DNA of 64,000 bases, from assembly GCF_000416235.1 (NCBI RefSeq), contig NZ_ATLO01000053.1, forward strand, positions 62,001 through 126,000, given 5' to 3'. Origin of the DNA: Pseudomonas sp. CFII64 (GTDB taxonomy: Bacteria > Pseudomonadota > Gammaproteobacteria > Pseudomonadales > Pseudomonadaceae). The translations under genes were made by a program, and so were the position numbers. The notes under the pieces were generated by a model. It was given only the letters and a program-made list of their open reading frames with translations, searched no databases and was not told the DNA's origin. Below, piece after piece: positions 18,841 through 26,830 of the stretch (position 1 is its first letter; each line of letters starts with the position of its first letter).

Positions 18841-18888
18841 GGTTTTGATCGGGCGGTGGCGCAGTGTCCGACGTGCAAACGGGCGGGT

Positions 18889-19190
18889 CTAATCCCGCAA
18901 CGGCAGGTTATCCAGGGATTTATCCACCAAGGTCTGGACCATTTGCACCAGGTGCATCACGGAAAACGCCAGATCCCGTTGGCTGCCCTTGAGGCTGTCG
19001 CCGCATTCGTAAGCCGTTGCCGTGGCGCAACGCAACGCAACGCAACGCAACGCAACGCAACGCAACGCAACAATTCCGAGGCATGGACCAGCGCTTGTTC
19101 AAGGCCGACGCCTTCGTTTGCCCGGAAGAAGCCGGTTCTGCGGGGTTGCAGCGAGGTTTGTGATGAGCATTTGCTTTGATTTCTAACCGA
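18889..19190 (-). pseudogene. DUF3077/DUF6124-like small protein gene put out of frame by a pentanucleotide repeat
   Basis: Reading the minus strand, one frame gives GFFRANEGVGLEQALVHASELL and, after the repeat, another frame gives ATATAYECGDSLKGSQRD and a tail ending SLDNLPLRD before a stop at 18889. Together they match the plan of the small Pseudomonas DUF3077-type proteins. Nine copies of TTGCG lie between the halves. Two copies would give the family-like join LLRCATATAY; 5, 8 or 11 would also restore frame, whereas 9 does not. No clear start codon is seen in the upstream frame. Either a decayed gene or a phase-variable one in the off state. Confidence 0.5.
19026..19070 (+). repeat. Pentanucleotide tandem repeat (CGCAA)9
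   Basis: Forty-five bases, nine perfect units. Because 5 is not a multiple of 3, gain or loss of a unit shifts frame in the minus-strand gene that contains it. Confidence 0.95.
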
Positions 19191-19690
19191 AAATTAAAGC
19201 CATCACCATCGCTACGATTTCTAGGGTGGCGGCCGTGCGTAGGTTAGTAGCCCGGCGGTTAGGAACCGGTGCGCCCGAAAGCGCCCTGCGCACGGCCACC
19301 ATAACGTGCAGGCCGTAAAAAAGCGCCTCGCGAAAGGAGGCGCAATGCGCCTAACACAACACAGGCTACTAAACCTGATCGCTGAATGTGCAGCGCCCGG
19401 CGCAGAATAGTAGCCCGAATCGGCAGGCGCAAGAGGGCGGATTTTCTAGGAAACTTCATACAAATGAAAGGGATACATCGGTCGCCATGACTGGAAAATG
19501 TAGGAGTGGTCTGACAGAAAATGCTCGATAGTGGCACTTTGGCCTTGTTTTTCAAGCCCTGCCGTTGTTAATAACGGCTCACTCGGCGCCAGGAGGTGCC
19601 AGAGGTAGAAAAGGGAACAGTGCTCATCAACGTTTCAGAGCAATATCCCGAAAGCGCCACGCGTCGTTATCAAATCACGCCCATTAAAAA
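19191..19690. other. Non-coding stretch with long-range inverted sequence, between DUF3077-like remnant and silent cassette
   Basis: No convincing gene in about 480 bp. Complementary segments GTAGGTTAGTAGCC (19219-19232) and GGCTACTAAACCT (19363-19375) could pair across about 130 nt. Inside are shorter hairpins (GCGCCTCGCGAAAGGAGGCGC at 19323-19343; GCGCCCGAAAGCGCC at 19270-19285). Read on the minus strand this lies upstream of the DUF3077-like sequence and could be its leader or a small structured RNA. Unproven. Confidence 0.35.
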
Positions 19691-19795
19691 ACCCGCCCTT
19701 TTAACGAGGCGGGTTCTTCGAGAGTCCTTCACAAGGCCCGAAGGCCCGATGATGGATTCACATCAGCGATTATCAGACGTAGCTGATAACACCGT
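19681..19795 (-). repeat. Inverted repeat of S-layer-like gene 3' end and terminator, right copy
   Basis: Reverse complement of 16205-16335 with about 95% identity. It includes the same stop context and a rho-independent terminator (19686-19714 on the minus strand: GCGGG stem and T run). Confidence 0.8.
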
Positions 19796-21258
19796 TGTTT
19801 ACAGCCAGGTGATCAGCAGTTACGCCAACCAGGTTGATTACGGTAGCGTTTGGCGAAGCCAGAACGGTGCCGTCAGTGCCGACTGTAGTGCTGGAGTTGC
19901 CGTATGCTTCAGTTTCGATAACAACCTGAGTACCGGTAGCGCCTTTAACCAGGAAGAATTCCAGAGCGTTAGCGTTGCCAGTGGTCAGAGCACCGGAATT
20001 GAAGGTGTAAGCCGAACCCAGAACGATGCTGTCGCCAGTACCGAAGTTAGTAGTGCCGCCGATTGCGAAATCGTTAGCAGCTACTGCCTTGGTGTTGCCG
20101 AAGTAGAAAACGTCGGACTTGGCAGTTGCTTGAGTAGTAGCAGCAACACCCGAGATATCGCTGATAGTTACTTTGTCAGTGTTGGCTGCTGCGAAAGTAG
20201 AAAGCGAAGCCTTTGCGATTGCAATGGAGTTGTCCAGTGCAGCGTACTTGTCAACTACAACTTTAGCGGCGGCAACTGCAGCGTCAGCTACGGTTACTTT
20301 AGCCAAGGTATCTGCTTTAGTAGCCGAGTCAGCAGCGAGAGCTGCATAGCCAGTTACGCCGCTAACACCAGCAGCGCCGCTAGCGGTGCTTACAGCGTCT
20401 TCAGCAGCGATAAGAACATTCACTTTAGCAACGGAATCAACAGCTGCTTGACCGTAAGTAGGCAGCTTAGCCAGTTCAGCGGTGATAGCAGTTTTAGCGG
20501 CCAACAGAGCAGTCAGGTTTTGAGCAGCTGTGTAAGCTGTTGCGCCAGCACCGCCAGCAGTGCCGGTAGTTGGAGTGTTGTCCAAGAAACCTTGCAGAGC
20601 TGCTTTGTCAACAACTGTCAACGCTGTACCGTTAGTGCCCAGTGCAGTGTTGTACTTGGCAAGCAATGTAGCGTAGTTAACGGTACCAGTGGTGGTAACA
20701 CCAACGTTAGCCGTCAAGGCAACATCGGCAGCAGCAACAGCTGCGTTCTCAGCAACGATTGCAGCAGCTTTAGCAACGGCTGGAGTCGAAGTGCCGACCA
20801 GTACTTTTTGTGCAGCAACGGCGCTGTCGTAAGCATTTACAGCGTTAGAGCTGCCGTTAGCGACTGCCAAAGCTTTGGCATTCGATGCAGCCAGGGTAGC
20901 GGCTGTAGAGAGGTCTGTAACGATTTTGGTAGTAGAGGCGCTAGCTGTAGTACGAGCGGTATCGGCAGCAGTTGCCGCTTGGCCCGCTTCAACTGCAGAA
21001 ACCGAACCGTCTTTAGTGGTACCAGTAACGATGCCATCATAAGTTGGGTTGGTCGAAGCGGTAGCAACACCGAAAGCAGCTTTGTCAGCATTTGCAGCTG
21101 CAACAGCATTGATCAGCGAAACACCTGGAATCAGACCGGTCAGGGTGCCGTTGTTGATGTTAGCGATTGCAGTGGTCACCGAAGCAGACGAACTGTTCAC
21201 GCCAACCAGCACAGCAGCACCGGCCGAAGCGTTGTAAGAAGTGCCAGCAGTGTCAGTG
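19773..21258 (-). pseudogene. Silent, headless S-layer-like cassette (alternative body)
   Basis: An open minus-strand frame of about 494 codons homologous to residues 128-590 of the S-layer-like protein at 14475-16247. It has the same TDT.GTSYNASA beginning, a divergent Ala/Thr-rich middle, a strongly conserved last 120 residues and the ending NNGVISYV. It has no DUF4214 head, no plausible ribosome-binding site (the first possible start is a TTG at 21272) and no promoter seen. It is nonetheless open throughout, uses the same high-expression codon set, lacks cysteine, and keeps its terminator. An intact but unexpressable body suggests a stored allele rather than a decaying duplicate. Confidence 0.75.
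21221..21258 (-). repeat. 38-bp inverted repeat, right copy (candidate recombination site)
   Basis: Partner of 14855-14892, at the upstream edge of the silent cassette. Homology to the expressed gene stops abruptly beyond 21258. Confidence 0.85.
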
Positions 21259-21562
21259 ACAATCCTCACCAATCGAGGCCCCGGCGTTACCGGCTCTTAG
21301 CGCAGCAGCGGGATATTGCGGTCCATATCCCACCGCCGTCCCACTTCAGAAACCCCCAAATCCCATCAATTTCAGCAAGCGCTGATCAGTCGTTATGGGC
21401 CGTTGACGGTTTTTTTGTGCGGCCAATGCCGCCTGCCTTCCCCAATCGCGTCGTAAAACGCGTCTATAACGGCGTTTCTCAACGTGGGAGGGGCATGGGG
21501 AGTGTAGCTGCGGTTTGGCGTTCTGGCGGGCTTGTATCGCCTTCTCGCGGCGGGAGGTGCTT
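21259..21562. other. Region between silent cassette and recombinase gene
   Basis: About 300 bp with no gene. No tRNA or recognisable integrase attachment duplication is visible. A GGGAGG ribosome-binding site (21552-21557) precedes the recombinase. Any accessory arm-binding sites for the recombinase would be expected here. Confidence 0.4.
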
Positions 21563-22777
21563 ATGAGCGTTATCGCCCTCAGCGCCCAGACGCTCAAGAC
21601 GCTGGTTTGCCCATCCGACAAGGCCAAGGAAAATATCTGGGACGCGCGCTGCAAAGGCCTGATGCTGGAAGTGCGGCAAAGCGGCGGGCGCACCTGGTAC
21701 GTGCGTTACGTGGACATTCGCGGCAAACAGCGCCAGTTGCGCATCGGCGACGCCGACGTGATTTCCCTGGAGCGCGCCCGCAAGCGCACCGATGAACTGC
21801 GCAGCCAGGTCGCGTTGGGTCGTGATCCGGCGGAAGAAAAGGCCATGCTCAAGCAAATGCCGACCTTCGCCGAGTTCGTTCATGAGCGCTACCTGCCATA
21901 CGTCAAAGGCTACAAGCGTTCCTGGCACATCGACGAATCGCTGCTGCGCAACCATCTGCTGCCCAAACTGGGCGGCAAATACCTGGACCAGATCCGCAAG
22001 GACGAGATCATCGCCCTGCATCACGGCCATCGCGCCAAGGGCCGCGCGCCGGCGTCGGCCAATCGCTTGCTGATCCTGATGCGCTACATCTTCAACCTGG
22101 CCCTGAAGTGGGAAACCCCCGGCCTGCTGAAAAACCCCGCCAAAGGCGTGCCGCTGCTGGAGGAGAACAACAAGCGCGAACGCTATTTGTCTCAGGAAGA
22201 GGCGCAGCGCCTGTATGACGCGGTGCAGCAAAGCGAATCGCGGATGCTGCGCTTTATCGTGCCGATGCTGATTTTGACCGGCGCGCGTAAACGCGAAGTG
22301 CTGGATGCGCGCTGGGGGGATTTCGATCTGCAACAGCGGGTGTGGCGCATTGCGTTGAGCAAGTCGGGTAAAGCGCGGTATGTGCCACTGTCCGAAGGCG
22401 TGGTGCTGCTGCTGGATCAACTGCGCGCTGAACACGCCAATTGGCCGCTGGCGCAGCGTGGCAGTTTGTGGGCGTTCCCCAATCCCAATACCGGCAAGCC
22501 GTATTCCTCGATCTATTACACCTGGGACACCACCCGCAAAAAAGCTGGCCTGCCCGAAGTGCGGATTCACGACCTGCGGCACAGCTTCGCCAGCTTTCTG
22601 ATCAACGCCGGCCGCTCGATCTACGAGGTGCAGAAGATTCTCGGCCACACGCAAATCAAAACCACCCAGCGCTACAGCCACTTGTCGCAAGACACGCTGC
22701 TGGCGGCGGTCAACACCGCCGTTGACCTGCTGGGCCCGGCATTTGGTGGGCCGAGCAAAGCCGAGGCAAGAAAATGA
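21563..22777 (+). CDS. Tyrosine recombinase (DUF4102-type integrase family), candidate invertase for the S-layer cassette
   Basis: 404-residue site-specific recombinase. It has an N-terminal arm-DNA-binding domain (about 1-90, DARCKGLMLEVRQSGGRTW..RQLRIGDAD), a SAM-like core-binding domain (about 95-195) and a catalytic domain with all expected residues: Arg in TGARKREVL, His-x-x-Arg in HDLRHSFAS, His in LGHTQIKTTQ and the Tyr nucleophile in RYSHLS. The start at ATG 21563 has a GGGAGG box 5 nt upstream; the frame is open back to 21515. Integrases of this family normally move islands, but no island, excisionase or tRNA site surrounds it. It sits 305 bp from the inverted repeat at the edge of the silent cassette. 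Its role as invertase is inference. Confidence 0.9.
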   Translation: MSVIALSAQTLKTLVCPSDKAKENIWDARCKGLMLEVRQSGGRTWYVRYVDIRGKQRQLRIGDADVISLERARKRTDELRSQVALGRDPAEEKAMLKQMPTFAEFVHERYLPYVKGYKRSWHIDESLLRNHLLPKLGGKYLDQIRKDEIIALHHGHRAKGRAPASANRLLILMRYIFNLALKWETPGLLKNPAKGVPLLEENNKRERYLSQEEAQRLYDAVQQSESRMLRFIVPMLILTGARKREVLDARWGDFDLQQRVWRIALSKSGKARYVPLSEGVVLLLDQLRAEHANWPLAQRGSLWAFPNPNTGKPYSSIYYTWDTTRKKAGLPEVRIHDLRHSFASFLINAGRSIYEVQKILGHTQIKTTQRYSHLSQDTLLAAVNTAVDLLGPAFGGPSKAEARK

Positions 22778-22855
22778 CCTGACTGTGCGCCTCCCCTGGC
22801 GCGGTTTTTGCTGTGCCAAGAGGCATGCGGCAGAAGGGTCAAATACGTCGGTTAT

Positions 22856-22878
22856 ATGACGCCTTGAAAAAGGCGTCA
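22856..22878. terminator. Short perfect hairpin
   Basis: TGACGCCTT/AAGGCGTCA stem with a GAAA-type loop, 80 nt after the recombinase stop and overlapping the stop of a possible minus-strand small gene. It has no long T run on either strand. Confidence 0.45.
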
Positions 22879-23013
22879 GGCCTCTAGTAGCAAGGCCTGT
22901 AGAGCCTTTTGGTCAGGATCTGAATAAATAAAGGCGCATTGCCACCTTTCGTCGTTAATGAATTGAACGCCTACACCTTTCTTTGTATTTTCCGATTTTT
23001 TGTCGCTGACCAA
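22876..23013 (-). CDS. Possible small protein or C-terminal gene remnant
   Basis: The minus strand encodes about 45 residues from a TTG at 23013. It has a protein-like end: GVGVQFINDERWQCAFIYS, then a tail ending LLLEA and a stop. Composition differs from the random frames around it and a hairpin follows the stop directly. There is no ATG in frame and no good ribosome-binding site, so it may be the tail of a lost gene. Not recognised. Confidence 0.3.
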   Translation of the reverse strand: MVSDKKSENTKKGVGVQFINDERWQCAFIYSDPDQKALQALLLEA

Positions 23014-23039
23014 TCTTTTGATATTCGTTGGAGTTGTGC

Positions 23040-25781
23040 ATGAGCATTGCGAACACTGCGCCGGTATTTGCCGCGATTACCAAGTCCAACCAGGTTTCGG
23101 TTTTCAGTTACCCAAACTTGAACGGTTCGGATGCGAGTCCAGGTAATAGCACGGAGAATGCCAACCTGGCGAGTATCGTTCAGTCGGTCATCAATCGTGG
23201 CGGCGACTACCGGCTTGATACGTCGATCAAGAATTTCACGGATACAGACCTGCGCGCCAAGCTGGACGCCAGTGGCTTCTTTTTCATGACGGATATGGAG
23301 CACGGCAGCCCAACCGACACGGCTTTTTTGCCGGTGGCTGCCCAGACCACGATCCGCGATTGGGTCAGCGCTGGCGGCGTCATCATGATGACTGCCACAG
23401 GAGGGAGCGCCGACACGGTCTTCCTCAATACGATTTTTGGTTGGGACCTGACCACCACCAGCGGGTCGACCTGGGCGCTCAACACGGCGAATGCGGCCGG
23501 TACACCCTTTGCCGGTGGCCCCGCAACGCTGTCCAACCTGAGCGCCACTGATGCGATTGGCAAGGGCACGGTTGCCAACTTCAAGGCAATTTACGGCACG
23601 GACAGCAATGCGACGGTAGCGGCTATCTCCTACGGCAAGGGCACGGTCATTTTTCTGGGGTTTGATTACTATGACGCCGGTATTGCCGGGACGGGCTTCC
23701 AGGCATCAGCCCCGCAGTATCTGGCTGATGTGACTACCGGCTCGGCAAGTACCGATGTCTGGGTTACGCAGATGATCCCGCGGGCGATGGAGTATTCCGC
23801 TGCGCTGGCGTCAAACTACATCCTCAACCAGACCGGTGCCGGGCTAGAGCGCACCAACACCCTGGTGTTGTCGGATGCCGACAGCGATGTTGTGACGGTT
23901 GCCGTGTCGGCTGTGGCCGTGGTGCAGAAAGACAGCGCGGGGGCGGTGATTGCCGCCAATGATCAGTTGCCCAATAACGCGACGTTGTTGGCGATGATGG
24001 GCGTTTCCCCGGACCCGGTGCTGGATGGCGCGCATGTCACTGGCAATCTGACCTGGGCGTTCAACTCCGGTAGCGAGGCGTTCAAGTATTTGCGGGCCGG
24101 CGAAAAACTGTTGCTCTCGTATACGCTGACCGCCACCGATGCCAATGGCAATGTCGGCACCACGGTGCTGGAGCTGACGATTAATGGCAGCAACGATGTG
24201 CCGGTGATTGCCGGGGTCCCGACACTTGCGCAGGACGTCGTCGTCGGCAGCGCGACTGCATTGGCGGACTTCACGGTGCAAGACGCCGATTCCAGCACAT
24301 TGACCGTGCTGTTGACGCCTACCAACGGCAGTGTCGCCGGCCTCGACGGCTGGACACAGACGGGGGCGAACTGGAGTAAAACCGGGACGGCGGCCGAGCT
24401 GAACACTGCATTAGCGGCGGCTACGCTCAAGGCCACTGCGAAAGGTAGCGCCAGCCTGCAGATTCAGGTGACCGACGATAACAATACGACGGCCACGACG
24501 CTGTACAACCTCACTGCCAAGGACGCTCCAGTGGTTGTCGTTGCGCCAATGATCGATGGTGTCAGCGTCACCACTTCGTCGCTGGTGCTGCCCGGCGGTG
24601 TGACCGGGCAAACGCTGTCGATCCCGCTGGTGACAACTTCGCGCACCGAGGAAGCGGGCCGCGCCGATGCTGCGGATATCCCATTGGTGCAAAGCAATGG
24701 CAGCACGATCCTGCAAGTTCAAGTGCCGGTCGGCTACGGCCTCAGTGCCACCGGCACCGCCAGCATTGGCGTAACGCCGGGCGGTATTACGCTGAAATCC
24801 GCGATTGATGCGGTGACCAGCAATGTCGCCGATAACACTCAGTTGAATGCCAATGGTCAGGCTGCTTTGAATGCCATGGCCAGTACCAGCAATGTGGTGA
24901 TTCAGACGATCACCCCGGTTGCCGCCAGTTCAGCCCCCGCCAAACCTTTGGTGATCGAGGGCACCGCGAGTGCCACTCAGCACACTGCATTGGTCATCGA
25001 TGCCTCCAAACTACCTGCGGGCAGCGCGCTCACGCTTAACGGCGTGGACTTTGCGGCAATCGTGGGTGCCGTCTCGGTCACCGGCAATACAGCGGGCCAG
25101 ATTCTGAGTGGCGATGCGGCCAGCCAGAATTTCACGGTAACGGCGGCAGGCAGCCAGGTTTTTGCCGGCGGCGGCAGCGACACGCTCAGTTTTGCTGCGT
25201 CGAGCACCGGCACCACGGCCAAGACCACCCAACTGCATGGCGGCAAAGGCGTGGATACCGGGGCATTTTCGGACGCAAAATCGGCCTATAACATCGAGCA
25301 GCATGCGGGCTACACGCTAGTTACGCGCATTGATGACCCGGCCAATCAGGTCAAACTGGTCAACGTTGAAACCCTGAGTTTTGCCGACAGCTCGGTTGCC
25401 GTCGCTTCTTCCACCACGCAGTTGGCCGTGGCCAGCCTGTATCAGAACATTCTGGGGCGCCAGGCGGATGTGGCAGGTTTCGAGTTCTGGAATACCGTCA
25501 CCGGAACCAGTGCGAACAGCCTCGGCGCTACTGCCTTGGCCATGGCTCAGTCAGTCGAAAATGCGAGTAACGGGTTTGCCATGAATGGCAATTCCGCCCA
25601 TGACGTCGCGGTGCTGTACAAAGCGCTTCTGGGCCGTGACTCGGACGCAGCGGGCCTCGCGTTCTGGACTCAGCAAAAGGATAACGGTGCGTCGCTTGCC
25701 AGCCTTGCGCAAGCGTTTGTAGTGTCTACAGAGTTGGTCGGGCAGTACAAAGCAGCGACCGATTGGGACTTTGCTGGCTGA
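23040..25781 (+). CDS. Large type I secreted surface protein: GATase-like N-terminal domain, cadherin-like repeats, DUF4214
   Basis: 913 residues with no signal peptide. Residues 1-250 resemble a class-I glutamine-amidotransferase-like alpha/beta fold (FFFMTDMEHG, IRDWVSAGGVIMMTA, GKGTVIFLGFDYYDAG), unusual in an adhesin. Residues about 260-500 are cadherin/VCBS-like repeats (TLTATDANGNVGTTVLELT, NGSNDVPVIAG). A low-complexity segment and a weak RTX-like stretch follow. The C-terminal 120 residues carry two DUF4214 motifs (ILGRQADVAGFEFW, LLGRDSDAAGLAFW), with the terminus near TDWDFAG. ATG at 23040 with TTGGAG 6 nt upstream is preferred over an in-frame start at 23028. A hairpin at 25792-25822 follows. 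Likely exported by the system at 0.1-4.6 kb. Confidence 0.8.
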   Translation: MSIANTAPVFAAITKSNQVSVFSYPNLNGSDASPGNSTENANLASIVQSVINRGGDYRLDTSIKNFTDTDLRAKLDASGFFFMTDMEHGSPTDTAFLPVAAQTTIRDWVSAGGVIMMTATGGSADTVFLNTIFGWDLTTTSGSTWALNTANAAGTPFAGGPATLSNLSATDAIGKGTVANFKAIYGTDSNATVAAISYGKGTVIFLGFDYYDAGIAGTGFQASAPQYLADVTTGSASTDVWVTQMIPRAMEYSAALASNYILNQTGAGLERTNTLVLSDADSDVVTVAVSAVAVVQKDSAGAVIAANDQLPNNATLLAMMGVSPDPVLDGAHVTGNLTWAFNSGSEAFKYLRAGEKLLLSYTLTATDANGNVGTTVLELTINGSNDVPVIAGVPTLAQDVVVGSATALADFTVQDADSSTLTVLLTPTNGSVAGLDGWTQTGANWSKTGTAAELNTALAAATLKATAKGSASLQIQVTDDNNTTATTLYNLTAKDAPVVVVAPMIDGVSVTTSSLVLPGGVTGQTLSIPLVTTSRTEEAGRADAADIPLVQSNGSTILQVQVPVGYGLSATGTASIGVTPGGITLKSAIDAVTSNVADNTQLNANGQAALNAMASTSNVVIQTITPVAASSAPAKPLVIEGTASATQHTALVIDASKLPAGSALTLNGVDFAAIVGAVSVTGNTAGQILSGDAASQNFTVTAAGSQVFAGGGSDTLSFAASSTGTTAKTTQLHGGKGVDTGAFSDAKSAYNIEQHAGYTLVTRIDDPANQVKLVNVETLSFADSSVAVASSTTQLAVASLYQNILGRQADVAGFEFWNTVTGTSANSLGATALAMAQSVENASNGFAMNGNSAHDVAVLYKALLGRDSDAAGLAFWTQQKDNGASLASLAQAFVVSTELVGQYKAATDWDFAG

Positions 25782-25791
25782 TACGCGGCGA

Positions 25792-25822
25792 TCAGGCCTG
25801 CTTTTGGGCAGGTCTGATCATT
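25792..25822 (+). terminator. Hairpin after the large DUF4214 gene
   Basis: GATCAGGCCTGC and GCAGGTCTGATC flank a TTTTGG loop 11 nt after the stop. A short T stretch lies in the loop, none after it. Confidence 0.5.
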
Positions 25823-25910
25823 GCTGACCACTGCAAAGCCGGCAAATTCGCGACCGCGTCACAGTGGGACGGATTTATCCGGAAAGGCGATGGTTTGGGC
25901 AGCACAACCC

Positions 25911-26005
25911 TGTGGGAGCCGAGCTTGCTCGCGAAAGCGGCGTGCCAGACGCGAAAAATCCATCGGATGTACCGGCTTTTTCGCGGGCAAGCCTCGCTCC
26001 AACGG
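25911..26005. repeat. Pair of REP-type elements
   Basis: TGGGAGCCGAGCTTGCTCGCG at about 25913 and the inverted partner CGCGGGCAAGCCTCGCTCC near 25981, between two convergent genes. Confidence 0.75.
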
Positions 26006-26013
26006 GATGGCGA

Positions 26014-26565
26014 TCAATGCACTGTGGTGCGCACCGGCTGGCTTTCGCCTGGCGCGCTGTCGATGATCCAGTCCGGCCAGATATCCAGCGCCCATTCACC
26101 CTGGCGGCATTGGTCGTGGAGGACGGCCAGCCATTGCCGCAGCGGTTGCTGGGCCATGAGCAGCGTGGCTTTCTGTTCGCCGACCTTGAACGTCAGGGCG
26201 ATGATTTCCGGGGTGCGGGCCACATCAATCGCGTCGATCAGCAAGGTGCTGTCCTGCTGCGCAGCCTGCACGGGCAGTTGTTCGGGCAACTGGGCGATGG
26301 CGGCTTGTTGGGCGAAGCTCTGGAGCGCATCGGCGTGGTAATCCGGCAGCGGTGCAGCGGCAGTCACGCCGCCTGTGGCAGCCGGTTGCAACCAGCTCAA
26401 CAGATGCGGCACCAAACGCTTGACCAGACGCTGGGTCAACCAGAACACCACAGTCCCGCCCGACGCCAGCTCGCCCGTCAGTTGCAGGCGGTCCTGGAGG
26501 TCATGCATTTCGGTGGTCACACGCTTGAGGTCCATCGGCGCCGGCGTAGCAGATTCGGTACTCAC
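26014..26565 (-). CDS. Hypothetical protein, 183 residues
   Basis: Function not recognised. It starts MSTESATPAPMDLKR and is predicted cytoplasmic, with a helical N-terminal half (DLQDRLQLTGELASGG). A possibly membrane-associated stretch, VVFWLTQRLVKRLVPHLL, lies near residues 40-57. The C-terminal half is beta-rich (TPEIIALTFKVGEQKATLL, WLAVLHDQCRQGEWALDIW). Codon use is normal for the neighbourhood, so it is probably real. It is convergent with the large DUF4214 gene and divergent from the next one; no functional hint from context. Confidence 0.65.
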   Translation of the reverse strand: MSTESATPAPMDLKRVTTEMHDLQDRLQLTGELASGGTVVFWLTQRLVKRLVPHLLSWLQPAATGGVTAAAPLPDYHADALQSFAQQAAIAQLPEQLPVQAAQQDSTLLIDAIDVARTPEIIALTFKVGEQKATLLMAQQPLRQWLAVLHDQCRQGEWALDIWPDWIIDSAPGESQPVRTTVH

Positions 26566-26730
26566 TCATACACTCCAGATTCAGTGCGCAGCCTGAACAA
26601 AAAGGCCAACGTCCCTGTTAGATGGCCGCTGGTGCAGCAGTTATCAAGGCTGGGCGTTCAGAAAGGCACGCAGCCCATGACACTTCCATTGTGGGAGATC
26701 CGATGCTTATTGGTTGATCGGGAGATGGCC

Positions 26731-26754
26731 TTTGCGAGCAAGCTTGCTCCCACA
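26731..26754. repeat. REP-type element
   Basis: TTTGCGAGCAAGCTTGCTCC followed by CACA, in the 265-bp intergenic region before the next DUF4214 gene. No gene is seen in that interval. Confidence 0.75.
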
Positions 26755-26830
26755 ACATTAACGCCAGGCAGGCAGATGCACTGTTTTCGGCGCATGATGG
26801 CCCTTCAAAACATAAGGAGAAGGACCCTCC

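Larger units (their letters stand above)
14855..21258. mobile_element. Predicted 6.4-kb invertible segment
   Basis: The segment is bounded by the inverted 38-bp repeats, contains the body of the expressed S-layer-like gene, a DUF4214 adhesin gene and the silent second body, and ends 305 bp before a tyrosine recombinase gene. Both repeats are read in the same codon phase, so inversion would give an uninterrupted hybrid gene. Its product would have the same first 127 residues, about 621 residues in total. Bounds and phase are read directly; inversion itself is predicted. Confidence 0.6.

Noticed and set aside
19026..19070. Short regular repeats as a CRISPR array
   Set aside because: The unit is five bases with no spacers: a simple tandem repeat.
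21259..21562. tRNA attachment site for the recombinase as an island integrase
   Set aside because: No tRNA-like cloverleaf, and no direct repeat of a gene end near the recombinase. The inverted repeats at the cassette fit better.
19596..21566. 656-codon plus-strand frame opposite the silent cassette
   Set aside because: Same bias effect. It runs backwards through the homologous terminator and body, and its Ser/Cys-rich product is not protein-like.
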